From NCBI RefSeq assembly GCF_001270265.1, contig NZ_LGAP01000008.1, positions 62,001 to 126,000 of the forward strand: a DNA stretch of 64,000 nucleotides, given 5' to 3'. Both the position numbers and the translations under genes were made by a program. Below the pieces are notes generated by a model that was not told the DNA's origin, made no database searches, and saw only the letters and a program-made list of their open reading frames with translations. Shown piece after piece: positions 25,077-40,402 of this stretch; positions within the stretch are counted from its first letter, which is position 1, and each line of letters begins with the position of its first letter. The DNA comes from Ensifer adhaerens. GTDB taxonomy: Bacteria > Pseudomonadota > Alphaproteobacteria > Rhizobiales > Rhizobiaceae.

Positions 25077-26123
25077 TCAGCAGGCCGCGACGAAGCGATC
25101 GACGTCGTCGGCCTTGGTGGCAAAGCTCGTCACCAGGCGATAGAGGCCCTCGTCGGCCGCCAGGCTTCCGGCGAGATCGTGTGGAACCGGCCAGTCGTAA
25201 AAGACCGCGCCTTGCTCCTGCAATTTCTTCGCCACGTCCTTCCTGAGGATGACGAAGACTTCGTTGGCGTCGACCGGCCAGCCGAGGCGGCTGTTGCGCG
25301 ACGCGGTGATGCCGTCGGCAAGGCGCCGGGCCATGGCGTTGGCATGCCGGGCGAGGTCGAGCCAGAGATGGCCTTCGAGATAGGCGTCGAACTGGGCGGA
25401 GACGAAGCGCGATTTCGAGAACAGCTGGGCCGAGCGCTTGCGCAGGAAATGCATCTCATGCGCCTTGGAAAGATCAAAGAGGATGAGCGCCTCGGCACAC
25501 CAGCAACCGTTTTTCGTGCCGCCGAAGGATACGAGATCGACGCCACGCTTCCAGGTCATTTCGGCCGGCGTCGCACCAAGGCTGACAAGCGCATTGGCAA
25601 AGCGTGCGCCGTCCATGTGCAGCGGCAATTTGTGCGCCTTGGCGACGGCCGAGATCGCTTCGATTTCGTCGAGCGAATAGACGGTGCCGCTTTCGGTCGC
25701 CTGTGTCAGCGTGACCGCCATCGGCTGGCCGCCATGGACATTGTCGAGCGGGTAGCGGCGAATTTCCGCTTCCAGATGGGACGCGTCCATCTTGCCGTGT
25801 TTGCCGTCGACCGGCTTCAGTCTCGAGCCATGGGTGAAGAACTCAGGAGCGCCGCATTCGTCGGCGGTCACATGGGCCTCGCGGTGGCAGAATGCGACGC
25901 CGCCGGCGCGGCTGGTGCTGGCCAGCGCCAGTGAATTGGCGGCGGTTCCGGTGCCGACGAAGAAGACCGCGACATCACGCTCGAAAACCGCCGACAGTTT
26001 TTTCTCCACCTTCCGGTCGAGCTCACTGGTGCCGTAGGCGGATGCGTAACCATCGGCATGGGTCACGAGGCTCTGGGCGATGGCCGGGTGGGCACCGGCC
26101 CAGTTGTCAGAGGAAAAAATCAT
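25077..26123 (-). CDS. ltaE: Low-specificity L-threonine aldolase
   Basis: This 348-residue PLP enzyme starts at ATG 26123 (MIFSSDNWAGAHP) after AGGACGA. The longer frame upstream has no better site. The family layout is clear: GTGTAANSLAL near residue 58 (phosphate-binding loop), HMDGARFANALVSLG with the cofactor Asp, and SFGGTKNG with the Schiff-base Lys. It cleaves L-threonine/allo-threonine into glycine and acetaldehyde. It converges on the LysR gene and stands alone. Confidence 0.93.
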   Translation of the reverse strand: MIFSSDNWAGAHPAIAQSLVTHADGYASAYGTSELDRKVEKKLSAVFERDVAVFFVGTGTAANSLALASTSRAGGVAFCHREAHVTADECGAPEFFTHGSRLKPVDGKHGKMDASHLEAEIRRYPLDNVHGGQPMAVTLTQATESGTVYSLDEIEAISAVAKAHKLPLHMDGARFANALVSLGATPAEMTWKRGVDLVSFGGTKNGCWCAEALILFDLSKAHEMHFLRKRSAQLFSKSRFVSAQFDAYLEGHLWLDLARHANAMARRLADGITASRNSRLGWPVDANEVFVILRKDVAKKLQEQGAVFYDWPVPHDLAGSLAADEGLYRLVTSFATKADDVDRFVAAC

Positions 26124-26679
26124 CACATGTCGTCCTGTTTCACGGTCTCTTCGACGTCGTTCGGGCGACCATAACCCACTTCCCGGCCGGATCAATCGCG
26201 GTGCCCGCCAGGAAGGCCAACTGGATACCAGTTTGAAACCAAAATGAAGAAAACGTCGGTTTGCCGTAATTAAATTATAAAACCGGGAAATTTCCGGCAA
26301 TGTTCGGCAAAATCTCTTCTAATATTTGCTCATATGCCCCTTGCGGAGGGGGGCGGTTTCTGGCATAGAGCGCATGAAATAGGACAGTCTTGCTGTCCTA
26401 TTTCGGTCTAGGGACCGGAACAATCGCCGCAAGTGCCCAAAAAATCGGCAATCGGCGTGTGGCGCAGGGGGATCCGCCGGATTTCATCCGGTTGTTAACG
26501 CCTGCCATCAGGATGGTCACTAACATCAATGCCTGATGATGCCGTGCATTATTTGCGACCTGATCAGGATCATGAGACGATGAATGCCCCGGCTTTGCGG
26601 CACGTGGATGCGTGCGACGGAGAGCCATGCGCGGGCGCAGGTATGCCCGGACGTGCCGGGTTCAACAGGAGGGAAGACG
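26124..26679. other. Intergenic region upstream of gltB
   Basis: These 556 bp separate the divergent ltaE and gltB genes. They include an A+T-rich stretch near 26265-26285, a perfect 12-bp inverted repeat at 26376-26404, and a long apparent gltB leader. I see no convincing gene; short frames overlapping the gltB start have no ribosome site. Confidence 0.5.
26376..26404. repeat. Perfect 12-bp inverted repeat upstream of gltB
   Basis: GAAATAGGACAG (26376-26387) and CTGTCCTATTTC (26393-26404) flank TCTTG. There is no T run. It could be a cruciform, an operator or part of an RNA leader. It is preceded by GGCATAGAGCGCAT, also present at 8344-8357 beside the ilvD terminator. Confidence 0.7.
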
Positions 26680-31404
<4,725 letters not shown>

Positions 31405-31508
31405 AGGCCCCGGTGAAAGGGGCTCCCGGTTCCGAAAAGAGTTCGGGGGCTCATCACGCGCGCTTGTCACAAGCGCCTGTTCAGACGCGAAGCTATCAGG
31501 ATGATACG

Positions 31509-32966
<1,458 letters not shown>

Positions 32967-32986
32967 GACCATAACTCGCAAACAGG

Positions 32987-33019
32987 AAAGGGCTCCGCCG
33001 GATGACGGCGGAGCCCTTT
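32987..33019 (+). terminator. Terminator of gltBD
   Basis: AAAGGGCTCCGCC (32987-32999) and GGCGGAGCCCTTT (33007-33019) form a perfect 13-bp stem with a 7-base loop, 20 bp after the gltD stop codon, ending in TTTC. Confidence 0.85.
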
Positions 33020-33118
33020 CGGTTTCAAGACGAGTTATCTTGCGTGGGGATCGCGGGAAGGTCGGGGGTCTCTTCCTGCTCACGCGCGGCCACTGTTGCT
33101 GGCGGCCTCTCGAAAGAG

Positions 33119-33223
33119 CTAGAGTGTTTCCGGTTTAGACGGTGTCGTAGAAACGCTCTATCTCTTTGTTTCTACGCATTTCCTGACGGAAAACCGCTTC
33201 GCACTTTTCCTGGAAATGCTCTA
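33119..33223. repeat. RIME-type intergenic mosaic element, copy B
   Basis: About 105 bp with two palindromes: AGAGTGTTTC with GAAACGCTCT, then GCATTTCC with GGAAATGC around the CGGAAAACCGCTTCGC core. It closely matches 38744-38843 and 49533-49634. The right end (CTCTA) provides the TAG stop codon of the minus-strand DUF459 gene. Confidence 0.88.
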
Positions 33224-34483
33224 ATTCCTGATCACCGGATTGCTGATGACCGTGCCCGGCTTGGCAAGGCGGAAATCGTCGACGCGGCCGACTGGTGCTG
33301 CTGCCACGTCGCCCTTGTCGACCAGGCGGTCGCGCGGGCTCTTGCCGGTGCCCTTGTTGGGTGCAGCATCGCCGAGCAGTGCTGCAGCGCCATCGAGATC
33401 GGGATCGGTCAGGCCGATCGGCTGCGTCTTGACGATGTCCTCGTTGGCCAGCGGCGCGGTAACGACCAGGTCCTTCAGCCCATCGGCGCCCGGCACGTCC
33501 TTGTCGGTCGCGGCGGCATCCCCGAGCAGGCGGCGAATGTCCTTTTCCACGTAGAAGGCGAGCTTGCGCTTGCCGGCCTTGGTCAGGTTGATGCCGTCGG
33601 CGCCGCGCAATCGAACCTGCTGGCCGTTGATGTCGGAGCCGGTCAGGACGAACTTGCCGGCTTCATCGACGAAACCGTCCCAGATATCGACGAACTGGCC
33701 GCCGACCTTTTCGACTTCCTCGCGGTAGATGCCGTTGAACGTCACCATGTCGGCGGTCATCGCGGCCGACTGGAACGGCGGCATGCCGACCCACAGAACC
33801 GGCAGCTTTTCCTTGTGCGCAAGCTCCGCCAGCGCATGGACGCGCTTACGGTATTCCCCGGTCCAAAGCTCGCTGCGGTACTTTTCCTTGATGCTGCCGA
33901 TCTGCATCTGCTGGCGATCGTTGGCGCCGAGGCTGATGATGATGACGGAAGGCTTGATCTCGCCCACATAGGTCGGCAGCGTCACCGGCCAGTTGAAATA
34001 GTCTTCGCGCACCAGGCCGGACGAACCGTTTGCACGCGTTTCGATGGTAATGCCCGGCGTCATCTCGAATGCGGTCTTCAGGCCATCCCCAAGGCTGCCG
34101 GCCATGAAGTCGCCGACGACCAGAACCTTCTTGGCGTCCGGCGCCTTTTCAACCGGCTGCGGCACCGGAGCCGCATCGGCAATGGTGGGCTTTGCCTTTT
34201 GCTGGCCCGGGGCCTTCTGCCGTTGCGGGGTTTGGCTCTGGCGCGCGCGCCTGGGCCGCGGCTGTTGCGGAAACTCGTATCGCTCGTCGATAACGGGCCG
34301 CCGCTCGCGCGTGAGGCCGCCGAACAGCATCTGGAAGAGGTTGCGCCGCGGCACCCGTTCCTGGGCTTCGGCAAAACTTGCGGCAAAACCGACGAACAGC
34401 ATCGCGGCCGCGGCGATGATCATCGTCGCAATCCTCAAGGGCATTTCGCCACGTGCCGTTCGGGCCTTGGTTTTCGCTTGCAT
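33221..34483 (-). CDS. DUF459 protein (SGNH-hydrolase fold), exported
   Basis: This 420-residue protein has an N-terminal signal or anchor helix (IATMIIAAAAMLFVGFAASF, residues 18-37), then a basic, Pro/Gln-rich linker (to about residue 110). A DUF459 SGNH domain follows: KVLVVGDFMAGSLGDGL, SLGANDRQQM (GxND block) and GADGINLTKAGKRKLA. The usual GDS nucleophile reads GDF and the usual DGxH reads DGIN, so it may not hydrolyse esters or may use other residues. It may act in the periplasm on cell-envelope sugars. The stop codon sits in a RIME element. Confidence 0.85.
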   Translation of the reverse strand: MQAKTKARTARGEMPLRIATMIIAAAAMLFVGFAASFAEAQERVPRRNLFQMLFGGLTRERRPVIDERYEFPQQPRPRRARQSQTPQRQKAPGQQKAKPTIADAAPVPQPVEKAPDAKKVLVVGDFMAGSLGDGLKTAFEMTPGITIETRANGSSGLVREDYFNWPVTLPTYVGEIKPSVIIISLGANDRQQMQIGSIKEKYRSELWTGEYRKRVHALAELAHKEKLPVLWVGMPPFQSAAMTADMVTFNGIYREEVEKVGGQFVDIWDGFVDEAGKFVLTGSDINGQQVRLRGADGINLTKAGKRKLAFYVEKDIRRLLGDAAATDKDVPGADGLKDLVVTAPLANEDIVKTQPIGLTDPDLDGAAALLGDAAPNKGTGKSPRDRLVDKGDVAAAPVGRVDDFRLAKPGTVISNPVIRN

Positions 34484-34543
34484 GTCTGATCATCCATCGA
34501 ACGGACGGCGGCTTCAAGGCCGCCGTCGCATTTCGGGCGTGTG

Positions 34544-35764
34544 TCAGTTGCGCAGGGCGCGCAGCAGATGTTGTGTCGGCTGGCCGTCCGGCGCCAGGCC
34601 GTTCTTCGATTGGAACGCCTGGATCGCCGCCTTCGAGCCGGATCCGAAATTGCCGTCGACTTCGCCGCTGTAATAGCCGAGTTCCTTCAGGCGGTTCTGC
34701 AATTCGAACTTCTCGCTGATATCGAGTGAGCCGTCCGGGCGCGGCCAGCGCTGCTGCATTCCGGCATAACCGGCGATCTGGTCGGCAAGAAGACCGACGC
34801 CGAGCGCGTAACTGTCTGACGCATTGTAGCGCTTGATGACGAAGAAGTTCTTGGTCATCAGGAAGCCGGGACCGTCACCGCCGCTCGGCAGCTTCAGCTC
34901 GGCGCGCGAATTGCCATTGCGGAAGCCCTTGCCGTTCGGCCTGGTGAAACCGAGCGCCGCCCACTGGGCGAGCGTTTTCGTCTGGCCCGAATATTTCGCG
35001 GCGTTGGCTGGCGTTGCGATCTCGTAGCCCCAGGTCTCGCCCGCCTGCCAGCCGTTCTTCTTCAAAAGGTTGGCGGCGGTCGCAAGCGCGTCGGGCACCG
35101 AGTTCCAGATGTCTCGATGGCCGTTACCGTCCGCGTCGATCGCGTAAAGCAGATAGCTGGTCGGGATGAATTGCGTGTGTCCCATGGCGCCTGCCCAGGA
35201 GCCGGTCAGTTCGCGCGGGGTGATGTCGCCGCTCTGCAGGATCTTGAGCGCGGCAATCAGCTGGGTCTTGGCGAACTTCGCACGCTTGGGATCGGCATAG
35301 GCAAGGGTTGCCAGCGCCCGCGGCACGTAGTGCAGGCGGTCGTCCTTTTCGAGAACGGCGCCGTAGTTCGATTCCATCGACCAGATCGCCAGCAGGATCG
35401 TCTTGTCGACGCCGAAGTGCTTTTCGATCGAATTCAGCGTGCGGGCGTGCTTGGCGGCCATCTCCTGGCCGATGCGCTTGGTGTAGGGATTGACGCGGGA
35501 ATCGATGTATTCCCAGATCTTGTGCTTGAACTCAGGCTGGTAGTTGGCCTTTTCGATCACGGTGGCGTCCGGGGTCTTCACGCCGGCAAAGGCCTTGCGA
35601 TAGGTCGCCTGGGTGATGCCGCTCTTTGCAGCCGTGGCATAGAAATTATTGATCCAGGTCTGGAATCCGGCATCGGCGCGCGCGGGGGAGGTGCCAAGCG
35701 CGACGGCGGATAGGACGAAGGCGGCTGCGATATGACGGAAAAACGTCCTGCGGGTTCTGATCAT
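34544..35764 (-). CDS. Lytic murein transglycosylase, MltB-type, with peptidoglycan-binding domain
   Basis: This 406-residue periplasmic enzyme has a signal peptide (RTFFRHIAAAFVLSAVALG, cleavage after ARA at about residue 30). The SLT_2 domain spans about 33-325 with catalytic Glu in LAIWSMESNYG and AGAMGHTQFIPTSYL. A C-terminal PG_binding_1 domain (about 345-402) includes LQNRLKELGYYSGEVDGNFG. It cleaves the glycan backbone of murein to 1,6-anhydro products. It is 60 bp upstream of the DUF459 gene on the same strand, so both may act on the cell wall together. Confidence 0.94.
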   Translation of the reverse strand: MIRTRRTFFRHIAAAFVLSAVALGTSPARADAGFQTWINNFYATAAKSGITQATYRKAFAGVKTPDATVIEKANYQPEFKHKIWEYIDSRVNPYTKRIGQEMAAKHARTLNSIEKHFGVDKTILLAIWSMESNYGAVLEKDDRLHYVPRALATLAYADPKRAKFAKTQLIAALKILQSGDITPRELTGSWAGAMGHTQFIPTSYLLYAIDADGNGHRDIWNSVPDALATAANLLKKNGWQAGETWGYEIATPANAAKYSGQTKTLAQWAALGFTRPNGKGFRNGNSRAELKLPSGGDGPGFLMTKNFFVIKRYNASDSYALGVGLLADQIAGYAGMQQRWPRPDGSLDISEKFELQNRLKELGYYSGEVDGNFGSGSKAAIQAFQSKNGLAPDGQPTQHLLRALRN

Positions 35765-36179
35765 CAGCTGTCGGTTCCGTTTTTCTGCGGCGCCTCAGCC
35801 GTCATAGCCGGGACATCTCCGCATGGTGGCAGTCTGGAGCCAGCCTTGCGGTTCGTCGACCGCCGGCGGTTCCCGTTCTCGGATCCAGCCGCAGTCGATG
35901 CAGCGCCGGATTTACGACGAATCTACAGAAACGTGGTCAACAAACCCTTTACCATGAAAAGGCCATTGCGTCTTCCGTGGAAGAAAACGCTTCTCCCGGG
36001 GAAGAAAATGCGAATCCGTCAATATCAGGATTTTTTTCGTCCCGGTTCAGCGTGCGTTCACATCGTTACGTAGAGATTGCCGCCGCACTGCAAAGCGCTG
36101 CACGATTCCTTAAATTGACTTTGATTTAAGGATTTTTACAGCAACACTCAGGATTGAAATCCGATTGAAGGAGGTACCG
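35765..36179. other. Intergenic region between the transglycosylase and galU
   Basis: These 415 bp hold divergent promoters. The first 300 bp show no gene. Near galU there is a perfect 9-bp inverted repeat at 36107-36132 followed by TTTTT. Confidence 0.5.
36107..36132. promoter_or_regulatory. Inverted repeat upstream of galU
   Basis: TCCTTAAAT (36107-36115) and ATTTAAGGA (36124-36132) flank TGACTTTG, 48 bp before the galU start, and are followed by TTTTT. It may be an operator, a leader terminator, or both. Confidence 0.5.
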
Positions 36180-37067
36180 ATGACCGACAAGCGTAAAGTC
36201 CGCAAAGCCGTGTTCCCGGTCGCTGGTCTGGGCACGCGTTTCCTGCCGGCCACCAAGGCCGTGCCGAAGGAAATGCTGACGGTGGTGGACAAGCCGGTCA
36301 TTCAATACGTGGTCGACGAAGCGATGGAAGCCGGTATCGAGCACCTGATCTTCGTCACCGGCCGCAGCAAGGCCGTCATCGAGGATTATTTCGATATTCA
36401 GGTCGAGCTCGACCAGACCCTGCGCGAACGCAACAAGAAGATCGAGATCGAGCTTCTTGACAACATTCTGCCGAAGGCCGGCACGACAAGCTTCACCCGC
36501 CAGCAGGCGCCGCTCGGCCTTGGCCACGCCGTCTGGTGCGCCCGCGAGCTGGTCGGCAACGAGCCGTTCGCGCTGTTGCTGCCCGACATGATCATGAAGG
36601 GTGAGAAGGGCTGCCTGAAGGGCATGGTCGAGCTCTATGAACAGAGCGGCGGCAACGTCATCGCAGTCGAGGAATGCGCACCGGATCAGGCCCACAAATA
36701 CGGGATCGTCGGTGTCGGCGACAAGGTCGGCGACGGCTTCAAGATCACCAAGATGGTCGAGAAGCCCGCACCGGGAACGGCGCCGTCGAACTTCTTCATC
36801 AACGGCCGCTACATTCTGCAGCCGGAAATCTTCCCGATCCTGGAAAAGCAGGAGCGCGGCGCAGGCAATGAGATCCAGCTGACCGACGGCATGCTGAAGC
36901 TTTCCGAAACCCAGCAGTTCGCTGCCTATCATTTCCGCGGCGAGACCTATGACTGCGGCGCCAAGGACGGCTTCATCCTCGCCAACGTCGCCTTCGCGCT
37001 GGAGCGTGGCGACATCCGTCCGATCGTCGAGGGTCCGCTGAAAGCGCTGCTCAGCAGCTTGAAGTAG
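36180..37067 (+). CDS. galU: UTP-glucose-1-phosphate uridylyltransferase
   Basis: This 295-residue enzyme starts at ATG 36180 after AAGGAGGT. The nucleotide-binding motif is [20 protein letters not shown], and further blocks are [13 protein letters not shown] and [14 protein letters not shown]. It makes UDP-glucose, the donor for exopolysaccharide, lipopolysaccharide and cyclic glucans. Rhizobia often have several copies (for example exoN); which copy this is cannot be told. A clear terminator follows. Confidence 0.96.
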   Translation: MTDKRKVRKAVFPVAGLGTRFLPATKAVPKEMLTVVDKPVIQYVVDEAMEAGIEHLIFVTGRSKAVIEDYFDIQVELDQTLRERNKKIEIELLDNILPKAGTTSFTRQQAPLGLGHAVWCARELVGNEPFALLLPDMIMKGEKGCLKGMVELYEQSGGNVIAVEECAPDQAHKYGIVGVGDKVGDGFKITKMVEKPAPGTAPSNFFINGRYILQPEIFPILEKQERGAGNEIQLTDGMLKLSETQQFAAYHFRGETYDCGAKDGFILANVAFALERGDIRPIVEGPLKALLSSLK

Positions 37068-37088
37068 TTCCGGTTCCACCGAAACGAG

Positions 37089-37122
37089 AAGGCCGCGTTC
37101 CCCGGGGAATGCGGCCTTTTTC
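37089..37122 (+). terminator. Rho-independent terminator of galU
   Basis: AAGGCCGCGTTCCCC and GGGGAATGCGGCCTT pair with one mismatch and are followed by TTTC, 22 bp after the galU stop codon. Confidence 0.88.
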
Positions 37123-37182
37123 TTTGGCTGTTGGCAATGAGCGTTGTTACAACTCTAGCTTTGCCGGCGGCTGACCTTTGGC

Positions 37183-38625
37183 TCAACGCCGCAGGACGAG
37201 GCCGACGCCGACGCGGGTGATGTCGGTTGTTTCGCCGACGTCGGGCGTGGTGCGCTCGTAGCTGACGTCGCCGGTCAATGCGAGGTAACGGTTCATGTCC
37301 CAGGTGAGGCCTGCGCCGGTGCGCCAGGTTGTCTCGTCGAAGGAGCTGGAGTCTGACGGATATTTGCGGATGATCAGGGTGTTCGACAGTCGTGCAACCA
37401 GGTCGGAGCGCATCTCGTGGGTGATGATGTTGGTCAAGGTATAGTCGAGCGATCCGGAAACGCCCGCCGTCGTCGACGGGTTGAGGCCGGTCGACAGCCC
37501 TAAGAGGACATCCGTGCCGCGCTGCGGCGACCAGTTGAGACGGCCGTCGATGGACAGGCCGCTGACGTCGCTGAGCCGGTCGTCCTCGAAACGATAGGTC
37601 TCGTAGCCGAGCGCGAGCTCGCCGTTGAGCTTTTCACCGAGGTCGACCTCCAGGCCGCCGCGCGTCGCGTAGCTTTGGTAGGATCGTTCGAAGCCGAGCG
37701 TGTCCTGGCGAAGATCGTAAATCGACCTGCCGACTGCGGCCTCGATGAACGGGATCAGTGCCGGCGACATTTCATAGCCGACGCGTGCCGTCAGGGTTCC
37801 GCTGTTGCGGTTGCGGTCCTCGACCGAAAGCGTCGTGCCGTTTTCCAGCTCGACGTCGCCATAGGTCCGACGGTCGAGATCGAGCCCGACCGAGCCGCGG
37901 ATGAGGCCGAAGTCGCGCTCGATGGCCGCACCCAGCCTGTAGGTGTTGACGCCCGATTGTGTCTTGGCATTCGAGATCGCGTTCGGATCGTCGGCGTCCT
38001 CGCGCTCGAAGCTATAGCCTGCCCGCAGGCGCGCAACGGTTTCATCCCAGAGATCGAGGCGCAGTTCGGCGTCGATGTCGGCGCGCGGTTCTTCCTCGCC
38101 TTCGCCGGAAATATTGTTCTGCAACACGCCGGCGCCCGTGACCGTCAGCTCATGGCGGGACCAGTCCGACGTCAGGGTGCCGCGGATGCCGGTTTCCAGA
38201 TAGCCGCGGTTTTGCTTGGTATCGCCGTCCTTGCGCCATTCGTGGTTGATCGTTTCGCTGATTTCCGGCCGCAATGTGAACGTGCCGATGCGGACACCGG
38301 CTGCGCGGTCGTCTTCCGGGTCTATACGCGCCCGCAATCCATCGATCGTTGGTTCGCGGCGGTTGAGACGGAGCAGATCTTCATCGGAAGCCGGAGACAG
38401 ATCGTCGGCGCTGACCGCTCCCGTCGTCTGCGGGTCGGCGATCGCCGGCGCTGCGGCTGCAGTGCCGGGGGCAGCGAGGCCAGGGGTCGTCGGCACGGCG
38501 GAATTGGCGACGGTTTGGGCGCGCGCCGACAGTGGTACAGCCATCGCGGTGCCGGCGAGCAACAACGCCGTCAGCGTCAAACGCCGCGCGTCTCTTCCGG
38601 TCGAGCGAGAGTTGTCTGGCACCAT
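37183..38625 (-). CDS. Outer membrane beta-barrel protein
   Basis: This 480-residue protein has a signal peptide (ALLLAGTAMAVPLSARAQ, cleavage near residue 36) and a Pro/Ala-rich leader to about residue 75. About 370 residues of alternating-polarity strands follow and end in VGLVLRR. The pattern fits the putative beta-barrel porin-2 family. It converges on galU, and a role in surface polysaccharide export is possible but unsupported by sequence alone. The terminal residue is Arg rather than the common Phe. Confidence 0.85.
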   Translation of the reverse strand: MVPDNSRSTGRDARRLTLTALLLAGTAMAVPLSARAQTVANSAVPTTPGLAAPGTAAAAPAIADPQTTGAVSADDLSPASDEDLLRLNRREPTIDGLRARIDPEDDRAAGVRIGTFTLRPEISETINHEWRKDGDTKQNRGYLETGIRGTLTSDWSRHELTVTGAGVLQNNISGEGEEEPRADIDAELRLDLWDETVARLRAGYSFEREDADDPNAISNAKTQSGVNTYRLGAAIERDFGLIRGSVGLDLDRRTYGDVELENGTTLSVEDRNRNSGTLTARVGYEMSPALIPFIEAAVGRSIYDLRQDTLGFERSYQSYATRGGLEVDLGEKLNGELALGYETYRFEDDRLSDVSGLSIDGRLNWSPQRGTDVLLGLSTGLNPSTTAGVSGSLDYTLTNIITHEMRSDLVARLSNTLIIRKYPSDSSSFDETTWRTGAGLTWDMNRYLALTGDVSYERTTPDVGETTDITRVGVGLVLRR

Positions 38626-38743
38626 CTGCCGTTTGTCCGCGAGCCTGATTGCAATCCTTTCGCAATCGTAAAGCCGCGTGGTTAACCAATCGTTTCCAAA
38701 CGGGAAAAACGCATTAACGACGGGGAGATGGCAAGGCGCGAGC

Positions 38744-38843
38744 AGAGCGTTTCCGGTTTAGACGGAGTCGCAGAAACGCTCTATTTCTTGTTTTACGCCC
38801 TTCCTGGCGGAAACCGCTTCGCCCTTGTCCGGGAAATTCTCTA
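38744..38843. repeat. RIME-type intergenic mosaic element, copy C
   Basis: AGAGCGTTTC/GAAACGCTCT palindrome, a CTATTTCTTG spacer, then a second palindrome with GGAAACCGCTTCGCCC and GGGAAATTCTCTA. It has drifted from copies B and D. The right end CTA is the complement of the NfeD TAG stop codon. Confidence 0.85.
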
Positions 38844-39299
38844 GGCGCTCTCGACCGTCAAATGGCGCCCGTGGCTGGCAACGATGCGTACACGTGTGCC
38901 GGCGGGCAGATCGGGGCCTTCGACGATCCAGATCGTATCGTCCAGACGCACGCGGCCGTGGCCCTCGGCGATCGGCTTATCGAGCACGGCCGTCCGGCCG
39001 ACGAGGCTCTGGGCCCGTTGGTTGAGCAGCGGTTCGTCCGTCTCCCCGGACGATGAGGAGATGAAGCGCCGCCCGACGAGGACGGCGCTGATGGAGAGCA
39101 ATGCGAAGACGACGAGCTGAACCTGCCAGCCCCAGACGACGGTGTCCCACAGCAGAAGCGACAGAACACCGGTGATGAGTGCCGCAATGGCGATCCAGAC
39201 GAGGAAGACGCCGGGCGCCACGACTTCGGCGGCCAACAGTGCAAGACCGAGAACCCACCAGCTCCAGGGGCCGAGTTCAAGGATGATGCGCTGGACCAT
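38841..39299 (-). CDS. NfeD-family membrane protein
   Basis: This 152-residue protein has two to three membrane helices in residues 12-75 (WWVLGLALLAAEVVAPGVFL and following) and a C-terminal OB-fold domain (about 92-150) with LVGRTAVLDKPIAEGHGRVR. NfeD proteins work with SPFH proteins to organise membrane microdomains. The SPFH gene ends 3 bp upstream on the same strand, the usual paired operon. The stop codon lies in a RIME element. Confidence 0.93.
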   Translation of the reverse strand: MVQRIILELGPWSWWVLGLALLAAEVVAPGVFLVWIAIAALITGVLSLLLWDTVVWGWQVQLVVFALLSISAVLVGRRFISSSSGETDEPLLNQRAQSLVGRTAVLDKPIAEGHGRVRLDDTIWIVEGPDLPAGTRVRIVASHGRHLTVESA

Positions 39300-39302
39300 C
39301 GC

Positions 39303-40316
39303 CTATTGTCCCTGCGGTTCGAACGGACCGGAGGCCGGGCCGGTGCGTGGCGTCGTCGATTGGCGCTGCCGGGGGGCGGGCGCCTGGTTGTCGCCGAACA
39401 CCTCTTTGGCAATCGCGCCGATGCCGCCGAGCGAGCCGATCAGCGCGGACGCTTCCATCGGCATCAGGATGATCTTCTGGTTGTTGGCGGTGCCGATCGA
39501 GGCAAGCGCTTCGGTGTATTTCTGGGCGACGAAGTAGTTAATCGCCTGAACATCGCCGGCGGCGATCGCTGCCGACACCATCTGCGTTGCCTTGGCTTCG
39601 GCCTCGGCCAGGCGTTCGCGCGCCTCCGCGTCGCGGAAGGCGGCCTCTCGCTGTCCCTCGGCCTGCAGGATCGCCGATTGTTTGGCGCCTTCGGCACGCA
39701 GGATCTGGGCGTTTCTCGACCCTTCGGCCTCCAGCACCTGGGCGCGCTTCTCGCGCTCGGCCTTCATCTGCCGCGCCATGGCGTCGACGAGGTCCTTCGG
39801 CGGCGCGATGTCCTTGAGTTCGACGCGGGTGATCTTGATGCCCCAGGGGTTAGCGGCGTCGTCGACCACGCGCAGCAGCTTTTCGTTGATGGTGTCGCGG
39901 TTCGACAACAGTTCGTCGAGGTCCATCGACCCCATGACCGAGCGGATGTTGGTCATCGTCAGGTTGAGAATGGCGTTCTGGAGATCGGACACCTGGTAGG
40001 CGGCCTGGGCGGCGTTCAGCACCTGATAGAAGGCGACGGCATCGGCCGACACGCTGGCGTTGTCCTTGGTGATGACTTCCTGGGTCGGAACGTCGAGGAC
40101 CTGCTCCATCACGTTCATCTTGGCGCCGATGCGGTCGATGAACGGAATGATGATGTTGAGCCCCGGTTCCATCGTCTTGGTGTAGCGGCCGAAGCGCTCC
40201 ACCGTATAGCGATAGCCCTGCGGCACTGTTTTGACCATGGTAATGATCACAAGGATCGCCAAGACCACCAATGCGATGACCGCAATATCCATACCGCCCA
40301 AAGACAAGTCCCCCAT
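39303..40316 (-). CDS. SPFH/stomatin-family membrane protein (QmcA-like)
   Basis: From ATG 40316 the protein has 337 residues; an ATG at 40343 in frame is possible. An N-terminal membrane helix ([20 protein letters not shown]) leads to an SPFH domain ([19 protein letters not shown] to about residue 200), then an Ala/Glu-rich coiled coil ([20 protein letters not shown]) and a Pro-rich tail. Such proteins form membrane-attached oligomers that organise lipids and proteases such as FtsH. It forms an operon with the NfeD gene. Confidence 0.93.
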   Translation of the reverse strand: MGDLSLGGMDIAVIALVVLAILVIITMVKTVPQGYRYTVERFGRYTKTMEPGLNIIIPFIDRIGAKMNVMEQVLDVPTQEVITKDNASVSADAVAFYQVLNAAQAAYQVSDLQNAILNLTMTNIRSVMGSMDLDELLSNRDTINEKLLRVVDDAANPWGIKITRVELKDIAPPKDLVDAMARQMKAEREKRAQVLEAEGSRNAQILRAEGAKQSAILQAEGQREAAFRDAEARERLAEAEAKATQMVSAAIAAGDVQAINYFVAQKYTEALASIGTANNQKIILMPMEASALIGSLGGIGAIAKEVFGDNQAPAPRQRQSTTPRTGPASGPFEPQGQ

Positions 40317-40402
40317 GATCACAACCCCAGTTTGAGGTGACACTCTAACCCAGACGTGGGGATTGGCCAGTCTATTTCAAGCGGTTGCCGCAGATTTCGG
40401 CT

